Source: Angiostrongylus vasorum (lineage: Eukaryota; Nematoda; Chromadorea; Rhabditida; Metastrongylidae). Taken from it: a stretch of DNA of 64,000 bases. The notes under the pieces were generated by a model. It searched no databases. It worked only from the letters and a program-made list of their open reading frames with translations, and was not told where the DNA came from. Shown here piece by piece: positions 56,201 through 64,000 of the stretch; the first letter of the stretch is position 1, and each line of letters begins with the position of its first letter. The DNA lies in NCBI GenBank assembly GCA_018806985.1, contig JADANN010000433.1:1798001-1862000 (forward strand), written 5' to 3'. Both the position numbers and the translations under genes were made by a program.

Positions 56201-59200
56201 CTTAATGTTTGTAAAAGTCCTAAAGTTGGGTTGTATGAAAGTAAGGAAGAAATAAAGCTGTAAAGTTGCAAAATGGGTTCTACTCGCTCCCCGGTTACAA
56301 AAATCGTGCTTTTTATGGGGTAATCTCGAAGTCTAACTTAGTCGCTAATAGCTTTTATACAGCGACTGTAGTTAAGACGTATCAAGAGTCCAGCACATCA
56401 GATTTCTTTCATCTGAATGTACGCAATATAATATCTTCGATCTTTGATCGTTGACAGGGTTGGAATATGGAATTCGTTTTTCCACTGGATTAATACGGCA
56501 TGTCTTTGAGTGACCGCGGCTGTTACATCACATTTAACATGGTGCTGCAGTATCCTTTCCATTACGTCCCCGATGCTCTTGTAAGCTTCCAAGATTGCTG
56601 TACTTTGGAACTAATGGCTTGCATGTGAGCCACATATTTTCAAATTTTAATCTCTACATAACACAAATAGGGTCTTTAACGAAGGTTTATCGAGGAGAGA
56701 CAACGTGATTGTTTAAAACTTCAATGGTTGTTTTCATGTCAGATACTTTACGTCACTTTTACGTAGACTTTTACGTTTCGTGAAATTCCATCCTTGTGTA
56801 TCAGCTCATAAGTTTCTGTAGCCTCTCATCTCATAGGGCGTTAGACCTTTTTAGCTTTGTTGTAAAGACGTTGTTTTAGCTGATAATTTACCTTTTAGAA
56901 TGCGTCGTTTTCTTGTTCAGCAATCGCGAAGCTGTTAAACAGCATACATTTACTTCCATAGAAAAAACAATACGATACAACAGTAGCTGACGTTTCGGCA
57001 GTATCGCCTTCTTCAGAGCAGGGCAGTCATCAACCTTATGCGACTATAATCAGCTGTTCTAATCTTTCTCATTGGAAGGCACGGAAAAAAAGCGGCTCTG
57101 AAGAAGGCGATACTGCCGAAACGTCAGCTACTGTTGTATTGTATTGTTTTTTCTATGGAAGTAAATGTATGCTGTTTAACAGCTTCGCGATTGCTAAACA
57201 AGAAAACGACGCATTCATATTCCAATGCCGAGGTTAATAGAGAGTCGATCCTGGGAACTGTTACCTTTTAGATTTTCTAAAAAACGGTATGTTTTTTCCA
57301 AAAAGTGGGCCAGAGAAGTAGAAAATATCGATTCGTAATGGTTTTCAAATAGAACGATAACCACTGTGACCTTTTTAGGCTTCCCAATTATTTGACTGTA
57401 GAGTTTTGTTAATTTCAAGGTCACTTGATAAAGCTGCATGTAGACGCGTGAGATATAAACGGCAGGAAATCTATTTTTTCTAGACAATATTGCCTTTTTT
57501 TCTGTGCTCTTAACCCTAGGTATTCCACTAGAGGATCCCCTAGTGAGCGACCTGTGGTATCATATATAGGGAGAGATCCATAGCGTGAGCAGTTTAGTTT
57601 GACAATTTGCTTGCAGAATGTAAACTTTTGTATTTATTCTTAGGTTTTCTTTATGAAACCCTGTTTGTAAGTTCAGGCCAGTTGTAGATCAGTGCACATG
57701 CTTCCATTTTTCTTGGTTCCGGAATTCATAATGAAATTGATGAAAGCTTTAAAATTTTGGTACAAGGAAGAGTTTTCTACGGAAGTTTTGTACCATTTGA
57801 TGTCAACAACAATGTATCATCGAGTTTGACATCTTAGTGGGTTAAGAAATATTTATAACAAAGGTGCTGTGTTATTTTATAACGACACAGGCACACTTTT
57901 AGATAGAATCATTGCTTTCAACTCCGGTTCTTAGGATATTAAGTTGTCTCGGATATGTTGACGAACTAGTCGCCTTAGAGGCCTTTCTGAGCTTATATTG
58001 CTTCATTTCCACTCTTCTTAGTAGATCTATTTCGACAGTTTTTGGGAAATAGATAATAAACATCGTTTTTAAGTGTCGGTGAGACTGTGTTGAGCCAAGT
58101 GAAGCAAGTTGCTGCGGCGGCAGCTCCGGCATCCCAAACACGATCAACAGCGCGGGTTCGGAGCGGTCATTCATCTCGGCCTACACATTTCGAGTCTGCG
58201 CCAGAGTCACCTCAGTACCAACCGCAGATGTATTTGGCCAGTCACAATCAATATCCGAGTACAAGTACTGCGCAGTAAGTTCAATGCTGGATCTTCAAAC
58301 ACTGAGTGTCATCGTCCAACTCTTTAATTGAAAATCACTTATTTCATTCGTGTTTTCTCGCACACAAGATACCTGGACAAAATAAAATAACACCATTGTT
58401 GTTGTTATGTCATATGTAGAACTTCTAATTCGTTAATAGAGTCTTGAATTAGTCACCAGTAGTTCCCTGCTACCAATCATGCGTCAGAACTTGTGTTGAC
58501 GTGAGACGTGTATTTTCACCGTTTTTTGGCGAGAGAATAACCATGAGTAATTCGACGGGTTATGTTATCATAAGGATTTCCTTTTACCTTTCGCAATAAG
58601 TTATCTGCCATAGCATTTTAACGTATAGCATTTACAAAGTGTACTAGGTTTCGTGCAAAATCTAAGGCATAAATTGTTGCGTACTGCTTGCGTTTACCAT
58701 ATTTTAGCGCCTTTTTAGGTTTCAAGAATTCTCCACTGGTCCTGCTAACCAAGGATTAATAGTCCATCAACAAGAACCGGTGACAGTACGACATCAACCC
58801 CAGCAACGGATTTACAGGACGCAAAACAGTACCACTACCGTTTACCACACAGCATCTCAGTTACCACCTGGAACTGTCTATGTGCAAAATGTTCAACAAG
58901 GCACGCAGGCTCAGTTTGCTTCATCGCAGCCTACTGTTGGAGAAGTTGTGCGCCAACAACATCAGGTTTGGAGTCACTTCTGTCTGTGTTCTAACTCGAC
59001 TTATTTTTCTTTGCACATTTTTGGTTATCCTGTTTCTCGATAACTAAAGTGATTGAACAGATGGGAATTAGGCAGGATCGTTGAGACATTTTCTTGTCGT
59101 TCTAATTGTGGAATTGTATTTTCTAAAATATTTATACTTTATGACGTCTTAAATTAAAATGAAAACAAGAGAATGAGAAGTTTTAATGGAGATGTAACTG

Positions 59201-60800
59201 CCGCTAACATCAACGGAGCATTTGGGGACATTTATGTTATGCTTGGTAAAAATACCACTTGTTCAGTGGCTTGTCAACTTGAGGTATGATCCTCGACAAC
59301 AAGAAAGAATCAGAATTTCGCCATAGTGAAATGGACTTGTATCTTGTTTGTAGTTACTTGCAGATAATAGCGGTTTTAATCTAACTTGATAAACGTCATT
59401 ACATTAGGACTCGACTATTTAATGTTTGAAGGCCGAACTATTTTTCGCTAGATTTGGACTAAAAATCAATATCGTACGTCGCCGTGCTAAATTGTGTTAA
59501 GTAGATTAGTCCAAGATTTAAGCTGTAGGGATACGGTAACAATCGTAAAGTTTTCGAGTGGAAAAATTCTCTTCTGTTCGAATAAAAAATACATTCATGA
59601 AGTTTGTTAGTGCTTTTCTCAAAAACATCATTTCCAGCAACATGCTCTCAAGAAATTTGATGGTTACAATTTTATTATTCGAATAGGTGCCGATGTAGTC
59701 TATAAATATTTTTGGAAAGGGTACTAGCTCGTTTTTCACAGTTCCTTAAAATTCAGGCTTCTAGGGCTTGGAAGTCTTTTGAGGACATTTTCAGTAATGT
59801 TTTGTTTGCTGGAGATTTCTCATGCAGTTTTTTTTTAATCAAGCATTAGACATTGAAATTAAAGCATTAATTAAGAATGGTGAATTCCATTAAACTCAGT
59901 TTTCCTTCTTTCAGTGAGAACGCAGTTGGTATAAGGGTGCGAACAGCATTACATTTTTTTCTGTGAGGTCTTTGATTTTTTACCGTTTTTGATGAGAAGA
60001 GTGTCCATGGATAGCACAATAGGCTTTACTATGTTAGCTGGGCGTGCTTACGGGTGCAGGAATTTTACCGGCATTTTAGAAACTGCATGTGGATTGTATT
60101 TGTTGTAAACCACTCCCAACATTCGTGTATTTACAGAGCTTTGCTTGACTCGATGTGCGGAAAAAAATCTGTTGACACGTAGATACATCCATTCATGAGT
60201 GTGATCATGTGTTATATAAAAAAACAATTTCTGGCTCAATGAATCCATGGAATTCGTGTCGTAAGTGCACCTACATGCTAAGTATACGATCGGTTTCCGT
60301 CCTTGAGTGGACCCATGTTCATTACGTTTGCGTGCGGTACACATCCCAGCGAATAATAACCAGTGTAGGATTCCTCACGTGAGAGAGGTACTTGGGAAGC
60401 TGTGCAAGACATGCATAGTGCTTGTATTGGGTTATTTGTTTTAAACAACTGTCTTTTAGTTGCGGCACGTCTCTGGAGCACAACAGGTGATCGTACAGCA
60501 AATACCTCCTCCACAAGTGGTGGTAGCTGCTGGTGCTCAAACAGCGGGTGGTGCTCAAATTCGAACACAGATTGTTCAACATTCTCCTTTGCCTGCTCAA
60601 ATTGTTCTCGCGCCTGCCGTTCCGCAGACACATCAAGTGGTAATTTGATATTTCTAGCATTTTCTTTTACACTTCCGAAGTCAGTTTTTTATCATTATGT
60701 AATTTTCCTTGATCATGATTCAGGTGGTAGTTGCACACCGGTCTTCTCCAGCACAGACAGCGAAGCGCTTGGAAGAGAAGCGTGCTAGTCGTCTGAGTAG
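53198..60800 (+). CDS. Gln/Pro/Ser-rich, probably nuclear protein (gene span, both ends incomplete)
   Basis: Exons: 53198-53288, 53690-53746, 53814-53915, 54570-54771, 55371-55504, 58074-58274, 58719-58965, 60460-60639 and 60723-60800. Phases fit at each join except 54771/55371. The protein is low-complexity: Gln/Ser/Thr/Pro stretches, basic patches (HNNGRKRAS, KRLEEKRASRLSR), one short predicted coiled coil (EIGAEMAQLQEQQDKLGINN then SQRLSELQAQRASILYEAL) and an aromatic/acidic start (EDEWLGLGSGFVLDDAFKC). This composition is typical of transcription or chromatin coregulators. I do not recognise the family. No start, no stop and no membrane segment were found. The large introns hold SINE B and hammerhead elements. 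Confidence 0.65.
53690..53746 (+). CDS. Gln-rich gene exon 2
   Basis: Acceptor ATCGTTTCAG; SMAPLQNMSYEMTNATVVQ; donor CAG/GTATTC. Phase 0 at both ends. Confidence 0.65.
53814..53915 (+). CDS. Gln-rich gene exon 3
   Basis: Acceptor TGTTCCAG; SFEQPSVVVNGHYQTIEQQI then IQPQQGFYQ; donor CAG/GTAAGG. Confidence 0.7.
54155..54350 (+). repeat. SINE family B copy, partial
   Basis: GCGAAACGAAGGACTCGCTT, then GGTGTGTTGGTGAACGGG, B-box-like GTATTCGATCCCCAC and tail TTTTGCAAATATCTCAGCGT. Intronic. Confidence 0.75.
54570..54771 (+). CDS. Gln-rich gene exon 4
   Basis: Acceptor GTCCACCCTAG, phase 0; ETPIQQTVSTSSQHTSSGNG, SLVQQILSAPSTRQTPTPQH and NNGRKRAS. The donor TCTG/GTATGA gives phase 1, which does not fit the next exon. 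Just beyond, another frame reads YEDVYDRFNASSMV to a strong donor GTG/GTAAGA at 54834, so a base error or a micro-exon (54921-54940) is likely. Confidence 0.6.
55371..55504 (+). CDS. Gln-rich gene exon 5 (coiled coil)
   Basis: Acceptor ATGTGTTTAG; EIGAEMAQLQEQQDKLGIN then SQRLSELQAQRASILYEAL, with heptad-like spacing. The donor AGAA/GTATGA is in phase 2. Confidence 0.65.
56984..57020 (-). ncRNA. hammerhead ribozyme-like motif
   Basis: Minus sense: TGCT, CTGAAGA, extra A, stem II GGCG/TGCC (ATAC loop, one G-T pair), GAAA, CG, GTC triplet, then AGC as the stem I partner. The core is complete with N7=A. Confidence 0.65.
57094..57129 (+). ncRNA. hammerhead ribozyme-like motif
   Basis: GGCT 57094-57097; CTGAAGA 57098-57104; extra A; stem II GGCG (57106-57109) / TGCC (57114-57117); GAAA 57118-57121; GTC ending 57125; AGCT as stem I partner. 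The core is complete. Confidence 0.65.
58074..58274 (+). CDS. Gln-rich gene exon 6
   Basis: The acceptor CGTTTTTAAG joins in phase 2 to 55504 across a 2.5-kb intron; LSQVKQVAAAAAPASQTRST and QMYLASHNQYPSTSTAQ; donor CGCA/GTAAGT. Confidence 0.65.
58719..58965 (+). CDS. Gln-rich gene exon 7
   Basis: Acceptor CCTTTTTAG, phase fits; HQQEPVTVRHQPQQRIYRTQ and PPGTVYVQNVQQGTQAQFAS; donor CAG/GTTTGG, phase 0. Confidence 0.7.
58970..60450. other. intron of Gln-rich gene, nothing recognised
   Basis: No exon, RNA gene or known repeat supported between exons 7 and 8. Confidence 0.5.
60460..60639 (+). CDS. Gln-rich gene exon 8
   Basis: Acceptor TGTCTTTTAG; SGAQQVIVQQIPPPQVVVAA then QHSPLPAQIVLAPAVPQTH; donor GTG/GTAATT, phase 0. 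Overlapping reverse frames are shadows. Confidence 0.65.
60723..60800 (+). CDS. Gln-rich gene exon 9 (last visible)
   Basis: Acceptor CATGATTCAG, phase 0; VVVAHRSSPAQTAKRLEEKR then ASRLSR; donor AG/GTTGGT in phase 2, so the gene continues beyond the visible exons. Confidence 0.6.
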
Positions 60801-61051
60801 GTTGGTAGAACGCTGCTGTTATTGTTTTATTCATAACTGATTTCGTTATCTTCTTATTATTTTTGAAGAGCTGTTAGGTATAGTGTATAAAATGGTGGCA
60901 TGTGGCGAAATATTATTTTATTTGGAATGTTGCCAGTTTTTGATCTTGAATCTTATTTAACTTTTACAGTCTTTTTAAAACGATTCTATGTTGCTCTATA
61001 TGTTCTTATGAACTGGTCTTGTTGAGCTGATGCGAGGTTGGTGTAAGTAGT

Positions 61052-61053
61052 CG

Positions 61054-61097
<44 letters not shown>

Positions 61098-61117
61098 GAT
61101 GATGTTGTTGTTGTTGG
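61052..61117 (+). repeat. TTG microsatellite (CAA on minus strand)
   Basis: About 65 bp of TTG with a GATGATG interruption, directly 3' of the hammerhead-like motif in minus sense; same order as at 16.2 kb. Confidence 0.9.
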
Positions 61118-61122
61118 TCGAT

Positions 61123-61158
61123 GGTTGACGTTTCGGCAATTTCGCCCTTCTCAGAGCC
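61123..61158 (-). ncRNA. hammerhead-like motif of the Penelope-like element
   Basis: Minus sense: GGCT, CTGAGAA (one base short of CTGANGA plus the extra A), stem II GGGCG/TGCC region with AAAT loop, GAAA, CG, GTC, AACC. Same strand as the GIY-YIG frame and just 3' of it. Confidence 0.55.
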
Positions 61159-61459
61159 TGGACGCGGTCTATTTTTATATACAATAATAGCTCAATAATT
61201 CGGTGGAAAAGAAACCATAGTGTTAATGAAGACCTGACATGAATAAACGCCATATTGATCAAAAACTACTCACCATGCTGCTACGAGTGGGACGTGTTGT
61301 TCATGTGGGATAGCGGACGAGACCCACCCAGGTCAAAAAAACTGTTTTGAAGTAAGGCTCTAGATCACATGTGATAGTGAGGCATTCGTCCTTCCGGTTC
61401 ATCCTTGTATTTTTGAAATTTATCCAAGTTGCCTCAAGAGTCTTATTCGTTGACATTTC

Positions 61460-61860
61460 ATTTCTTTACTAGGGCCCGGACGGTTGCTTCAAAATCATCG
61501 CCATTGTGCTTTGTACTCCATATGTACCTAGAGGAGTACTTTGACGAATTTTAGCTTTCCCATCTGGATGTTCTTTTATGCGGGCACAAGGCAGTTTACC
61601 CGTTTTTCCAAAGTATTTTCCACAGCATACCTCACGCGAGACCAACTATATTGCATCTGAAGTCACGCAATCTCCATCTTTCCTGTTAGCATAGATAACA
61701 CAATTTTCTGAGCTGCACAAACGATCATAGAGGCGGTTGCGAACTAACTTACGGCACAGGGTGTTGGGTAGCAGGTCAATAATCGCCGCATAATTTTCAA
61801 GACCGCTTTTTTTAATGCACTTCTTAATGCGTAACTTATTTTATTTGATATGAAGTATAG
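61460..61860 (-). pseudogene. GIY-YIG endonuclease domain remnant (Penelope-like)
   Basis: Minus frame: SALKKSGLENYAAIID upstream, then NRKDGDC and a GIY-YIG-like block. The position of the first motif Tyr is a TAG (61646-61648), followed by LVSREVCCGKYFGKTGK (the YIG part), catalytic-type CARIKEH with Arg and Glu/His, and QSTPLG. Stops and shifts show that it is not functional. Confidence 0.65.
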
Positions 61861-62414
61861 CGGGATCGTGCTTGGTTCGAAAAATTAGGTTGGGAGCAAC
61901 CCTACGCTTTTGTCTGACCCGAATGACTCCTGCTTCGTACCCACTGGAAATGGCTTTTTGCTAAATTTAGCTATTCCTTACTTTTCTGTTCTCCTGTGCG
62001 CACGTTTTTTAGCTTTTCCCTAAGTATTTTTTGATGAATTTTTTTTTCATGTGTGAAGTTTGAGAGGTGAGATAGTGCAGTGGTATATTTTTAATACTTG
62101 GCTTATCGCATTAGCTCAACAAGATTAGTTCATAAGAACATATAAATAAACAAGTCGATTATTTATGCGGAATTTTGCAGAAGGTTGTTTATTTGAGTTA
62201 TTAAGAGATTCTATGTTGTTCTTAAGGTCTGCTCTTCATTCTGGTTCCCAAATTTCTTTCATTATTCACTACATCTGCCATACTGACCCTACTGATACTT
62301 ACAAATGGTTGAAGTAAGTAGTAAACCGTGCCTAGTAAGTCATAACAGTCGTTCAAAATTTCATCGTATGGTCATTCGTATGTTTGCGGTTCGAATGATG
62401 AAATCAAGTCTTTT

Positions 62415-62475
62415 TAATGAAGCATCCCTCAGGGATTGATCAACAACGAGAGCTTTATCCTTTTTATCCTTTATT
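62415..62475 (+). repeat. SINE family A 3'-end fragment
   Basis: GAAGCATCCCTCAGGGATTG then ATCAACAACGAGAGCTTTAT matches the 3' ends of the copies at 39.5 and 50 kb. Confidence 0.5.
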
Positions 62476-62589
62476 GTTGCTCCACTATGGATTCTGTTCA
62501 CCATTTCATGAACTAAGTTTTCTTTCGTTTTGTGTAGAACCATACCTTTTTTCCCTTACCGAGTTTTTTGAGCATTTGAGCAGTTTTTG

Positions 62590-62870
62590 CCTAATAGGTA
62601 TTTCCGGAAAACATGACGATGTAGTCGAAATATCGAGGGTTTAATATGAACTTACTAGTAGTGTTAACCGTGGTTCTGCAGGTTTGGCGAAATGGAACAC
62701 CTTTTAATGTGGAAGTGATTCGAAGGCGATGGAACAGCGCTATTTCCATGATGGTGTTGCGTTTATAAATGGTTGGAGTTTTCATGTAGGATGAGTGCCG
62801 TCCTTTATCTACGGGCGCTGATAGAATTATATTTTCCTCCAGTATTTTGATAGTTTCCTAGATCAAGAAA
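62590..62870 (-). mobile_element. possible Penelope-like reverse transcriptase N-terminal remnant
   Basis: The minus frame ILEENIILSAPVDKGRHSSY then MKTPTIYKR recalls the PADKG...M...Y element that precedes the reverse transcriptase core in Penelope-like elements. The core itself is not recognisable and the region lies outside the direct repeats bounding the 61-62 kb element, so it would be a separate copy. Confidence 0.3.
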
Positions 62871-63534
62871 TAGAACAGGGCAGATGGTGTTTCCAACAGG
62901 TATTCATTACACTACGCGGGTTGCACAAACCATCTATACACCAATATTTCTGGGTAACAAGGTTGCTGACTCTGTTGAGTTTCGTCGAAAACTTTTGATT
63001 TGCTCGATGATTATTGTGCACAGCTCGTAGGCCATGCGTAACAAGCATGTATGGTGGTAGCTACAAAAAATTCTTTCGGTCGTCATTTCTAGGTACGATT
63101 TACCTACATGGAGGTGATCCGCAGTTTTTACTTCGAGATATGTTCTCATGTGGATATGTAGGACAGTGTATATTTCGTGGCTTTCATTTCGAAGAAAATC
63201 GTGTAGTTGTGGCCATCCTCATGGTGGTCTTGATTGCATTTGAATTACAAAGAAAGGAATCCTGCGTGACCTCCTGTCTAACTAAGATTCTGATGTTTAA
63301 AATGGGGTTTGCTCTACAGATAGGACAACAAATGGTCATTTTGGTTATCAATTTTAAGAAATATGGAGTTTAGGCTCTGTTTTCATAGGGATGATGGTAG
63401 CATAATGTTCACATGGGTCCCGAAGCCATTCTTAGGTATTCTTTTTTAAGTTGCTGTTTGCCAAGAGTTTTCTTTCTGTTCTGTTGTAAGTAGCCGTGAG
63501 AGCATCTTCTGCAGATAGTCCAGCCGCACTGCTT

Positions 63535-63595
63535 GACGTTTCTAGACTTTGAAGAGTTCGAAACCGCTAAAACGTCAGCTATTGTGGTTAAACCA
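63535..63595 (+). ncRNA. degenerate hammerhead-like motif
   Basis: CTTTGAAGAGTTCGAAACCG then CTAAAACGTCAGC: the overall order of the motif is kept, with C-to-T changes in CTGANGA and loss of the G of GAAA. A reverse GACGTTTC at 63536 makes a small fold-back. The downstream CAACTTGATGTTTGCTCATC is unlike the other copies. Confidence 0.35.
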
Positions 63596-63599
63596 ACTT

Positions 63600-64000
63600 G
63601 ATGTTTGCTCATCAAGAAAACCGTGAATTATTGATCATCTACTAGAATCAATAATTCACTCTTTAAGCTCTCGTTGCCTTTGCAAAGCAACATATAGTTT
63701 CTATGCCGTATCTTGGGCGTATTATTTCAGTCGAATTCAGTTGCCATCTGGTGAAACCCTAGATTTGTTTGGTCATAATTTGTGATCTCGGCTTAAAATG
63801 AGCTTTATCGGTTGAAATACAGGCAACAGATTCTGCTGCTATTGGAAATGACACAATTTCCCTACTCCATTATGAAAAAGACTCGAGCTTCTGAAATCTT
63901 AAATTGGTTTTTTTGTCTTCTTCGTCGAGAGTGGTATCTCGGACACTGAGACGATGGAACAACGAAATTTGATTGCAGTCAGCAAGACAGGCGTATACCT
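63600..64000. other. right edge, nothing assigned
   Basis: An acceptor-like ATACAGGCAACAG at about 63829 precedes a short frame (LLLLEMTQFPYSIMKKTRAS). It could be a further exon of the Gln-rich gene, but there is no donor or phase evidence to support it. Confidence 0.25.

Larger units (their letters stand above)
56900..57260. mobile_element. fold-back element with two head-to-head hammerhead motifs
   Basis: Flanked by perfect 12-bp duplications TTACCTTTTAGA (56888-56899 and 57261-57272). Long inverted arms: ATGCGTCGTTTTCTTGTTCA...CTTCCATAGAAAAAACAATA on the left and the complement on the right (57130-57216). The right end extends further with CCTCGGCATTGG / AGTCGATCCTGGGAAC, shared with 36.0 kb. 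The centre contains CAACCTTATGCGACTATAAT. Intron of the Gln-rich gene (55504-58074). Confidence 0.8.
60998..62206 (-). mobile_element. truncated Penelope-like element with hammerhead and GIY-YIG domain
   Basis: Bounded by imperfect 16-bp direct repeats GATTCTATGTTGCTCT (60982-60997) and GATTCTATGTTGTTCT (62207-62222). Inverted termini: ATATGTTCTTATGAACTGGT then CTTGTTGAGCTGATGCGA (left) and the near-complement at 62118-62155 (right). In minus sense the order is terminal repeat, GIY-YIG coding remnant, hammerhead-like motif, CAA tract, terminal repeat. The reverse transcriptase part is missing (5' truncation), with only a piece of its 3' coding end kept. GIY-YIG plus hammerhead-bearing terminal repeats is the known signature of Penelope-like elements. 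Confidence 0.75.

Noticed and set aside
60278..60788. Reverse frames and a second forward frame of 112-128 codons over the Gln-rich exon
   Set aside because: They are shadows of the CAA/CAG-rich coding exon 60460-60639 in other frames.
61996..62100. A separate tRNA-like SINE at GATAGTGCAGTGG
   Set aside because: Only the A-box-like string is present; no B box or family body follows and it lies just outside the element's inverted terminus.

Overview
The window looks like nuclear DNA of a parasitic nematode, most likely a strongylid/hookworm-type worm. Evidence: animal-type genes broken into short exons with nematode splice sites (TTTCAG acceptors, GTAAGT/GTATGT donors), kilobase introns packed with repeats, RTE retrotransposons of the type familiar from hookworm assemblies, a mariner relic, and many tRNA-derived SINEs. 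Species identity is inference. There are no bacterial operons; most open frames in the window are chance frames or repeats.

Three host genes can be reconstructed exon by exon with matching splice phases. (1) Plus strand, about 14.2-36.8 kb: a secreted or surface protein with a possible signal-peptide exon followed by two rounds of a six-cysteine CS-alpha-beta-like module plus a MAM domain. (2) Minus strand, 49.2 down to 38.4 kb: a PRMT9-type protein arginine methyltransferase with TPR-like start, SAM-binding motif, PRMT barrel and a degenerate second methyltransferase unit, ending with a putative 32-nt intron. (3) Plus strand, 53.2 to beyond 60.8 kb: a Gln/Pro/Ser-rich, probably nuclear protein of unknown family. 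Fragmentary possible exons lie at the left edge.

The rest is repeats. tRNA-like SINE family A (GTAGCGCAGTGG type) is scattered singly. tRNA-like family B occurs singly and, strikingly, as six head-to-head palindromic pairs of roughly 170-540 bp. SINE-like family C ends in the same CAAGTATC tail as the RTE 3' ends and is probably mobilised by RTE. RTE copies at 9.3, 9.6, 15.1, 39.6, 42.9-44.8 and 44.9-45.5 kb are all broken.

The most interesting system is a recurring motif with the layout of a type I hammerhead ribozyme: stem I, CTGANGA, a GGCG/CGCC stem II, GAAA, a minimal ACGT stem III and a GTC cleavage triplet. I count eleven copies, intact to degenerate. They are followed by CAA-rich tracts and conserved ends, sit in short fold-back elements with target duplications of 9, 12 and about 15 bp, and one lies just downstream, on the same strand, of a GIY-YIG endonuclease reading frame inside a 1.2-kb Penelope-like element (60998-62206). 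I read these as Penelope-like elements and non-autonomous, retrozyme-like derivatives carrying hammerheads in nematode introns. The fold is sequence-based inference and cleavage is untested.
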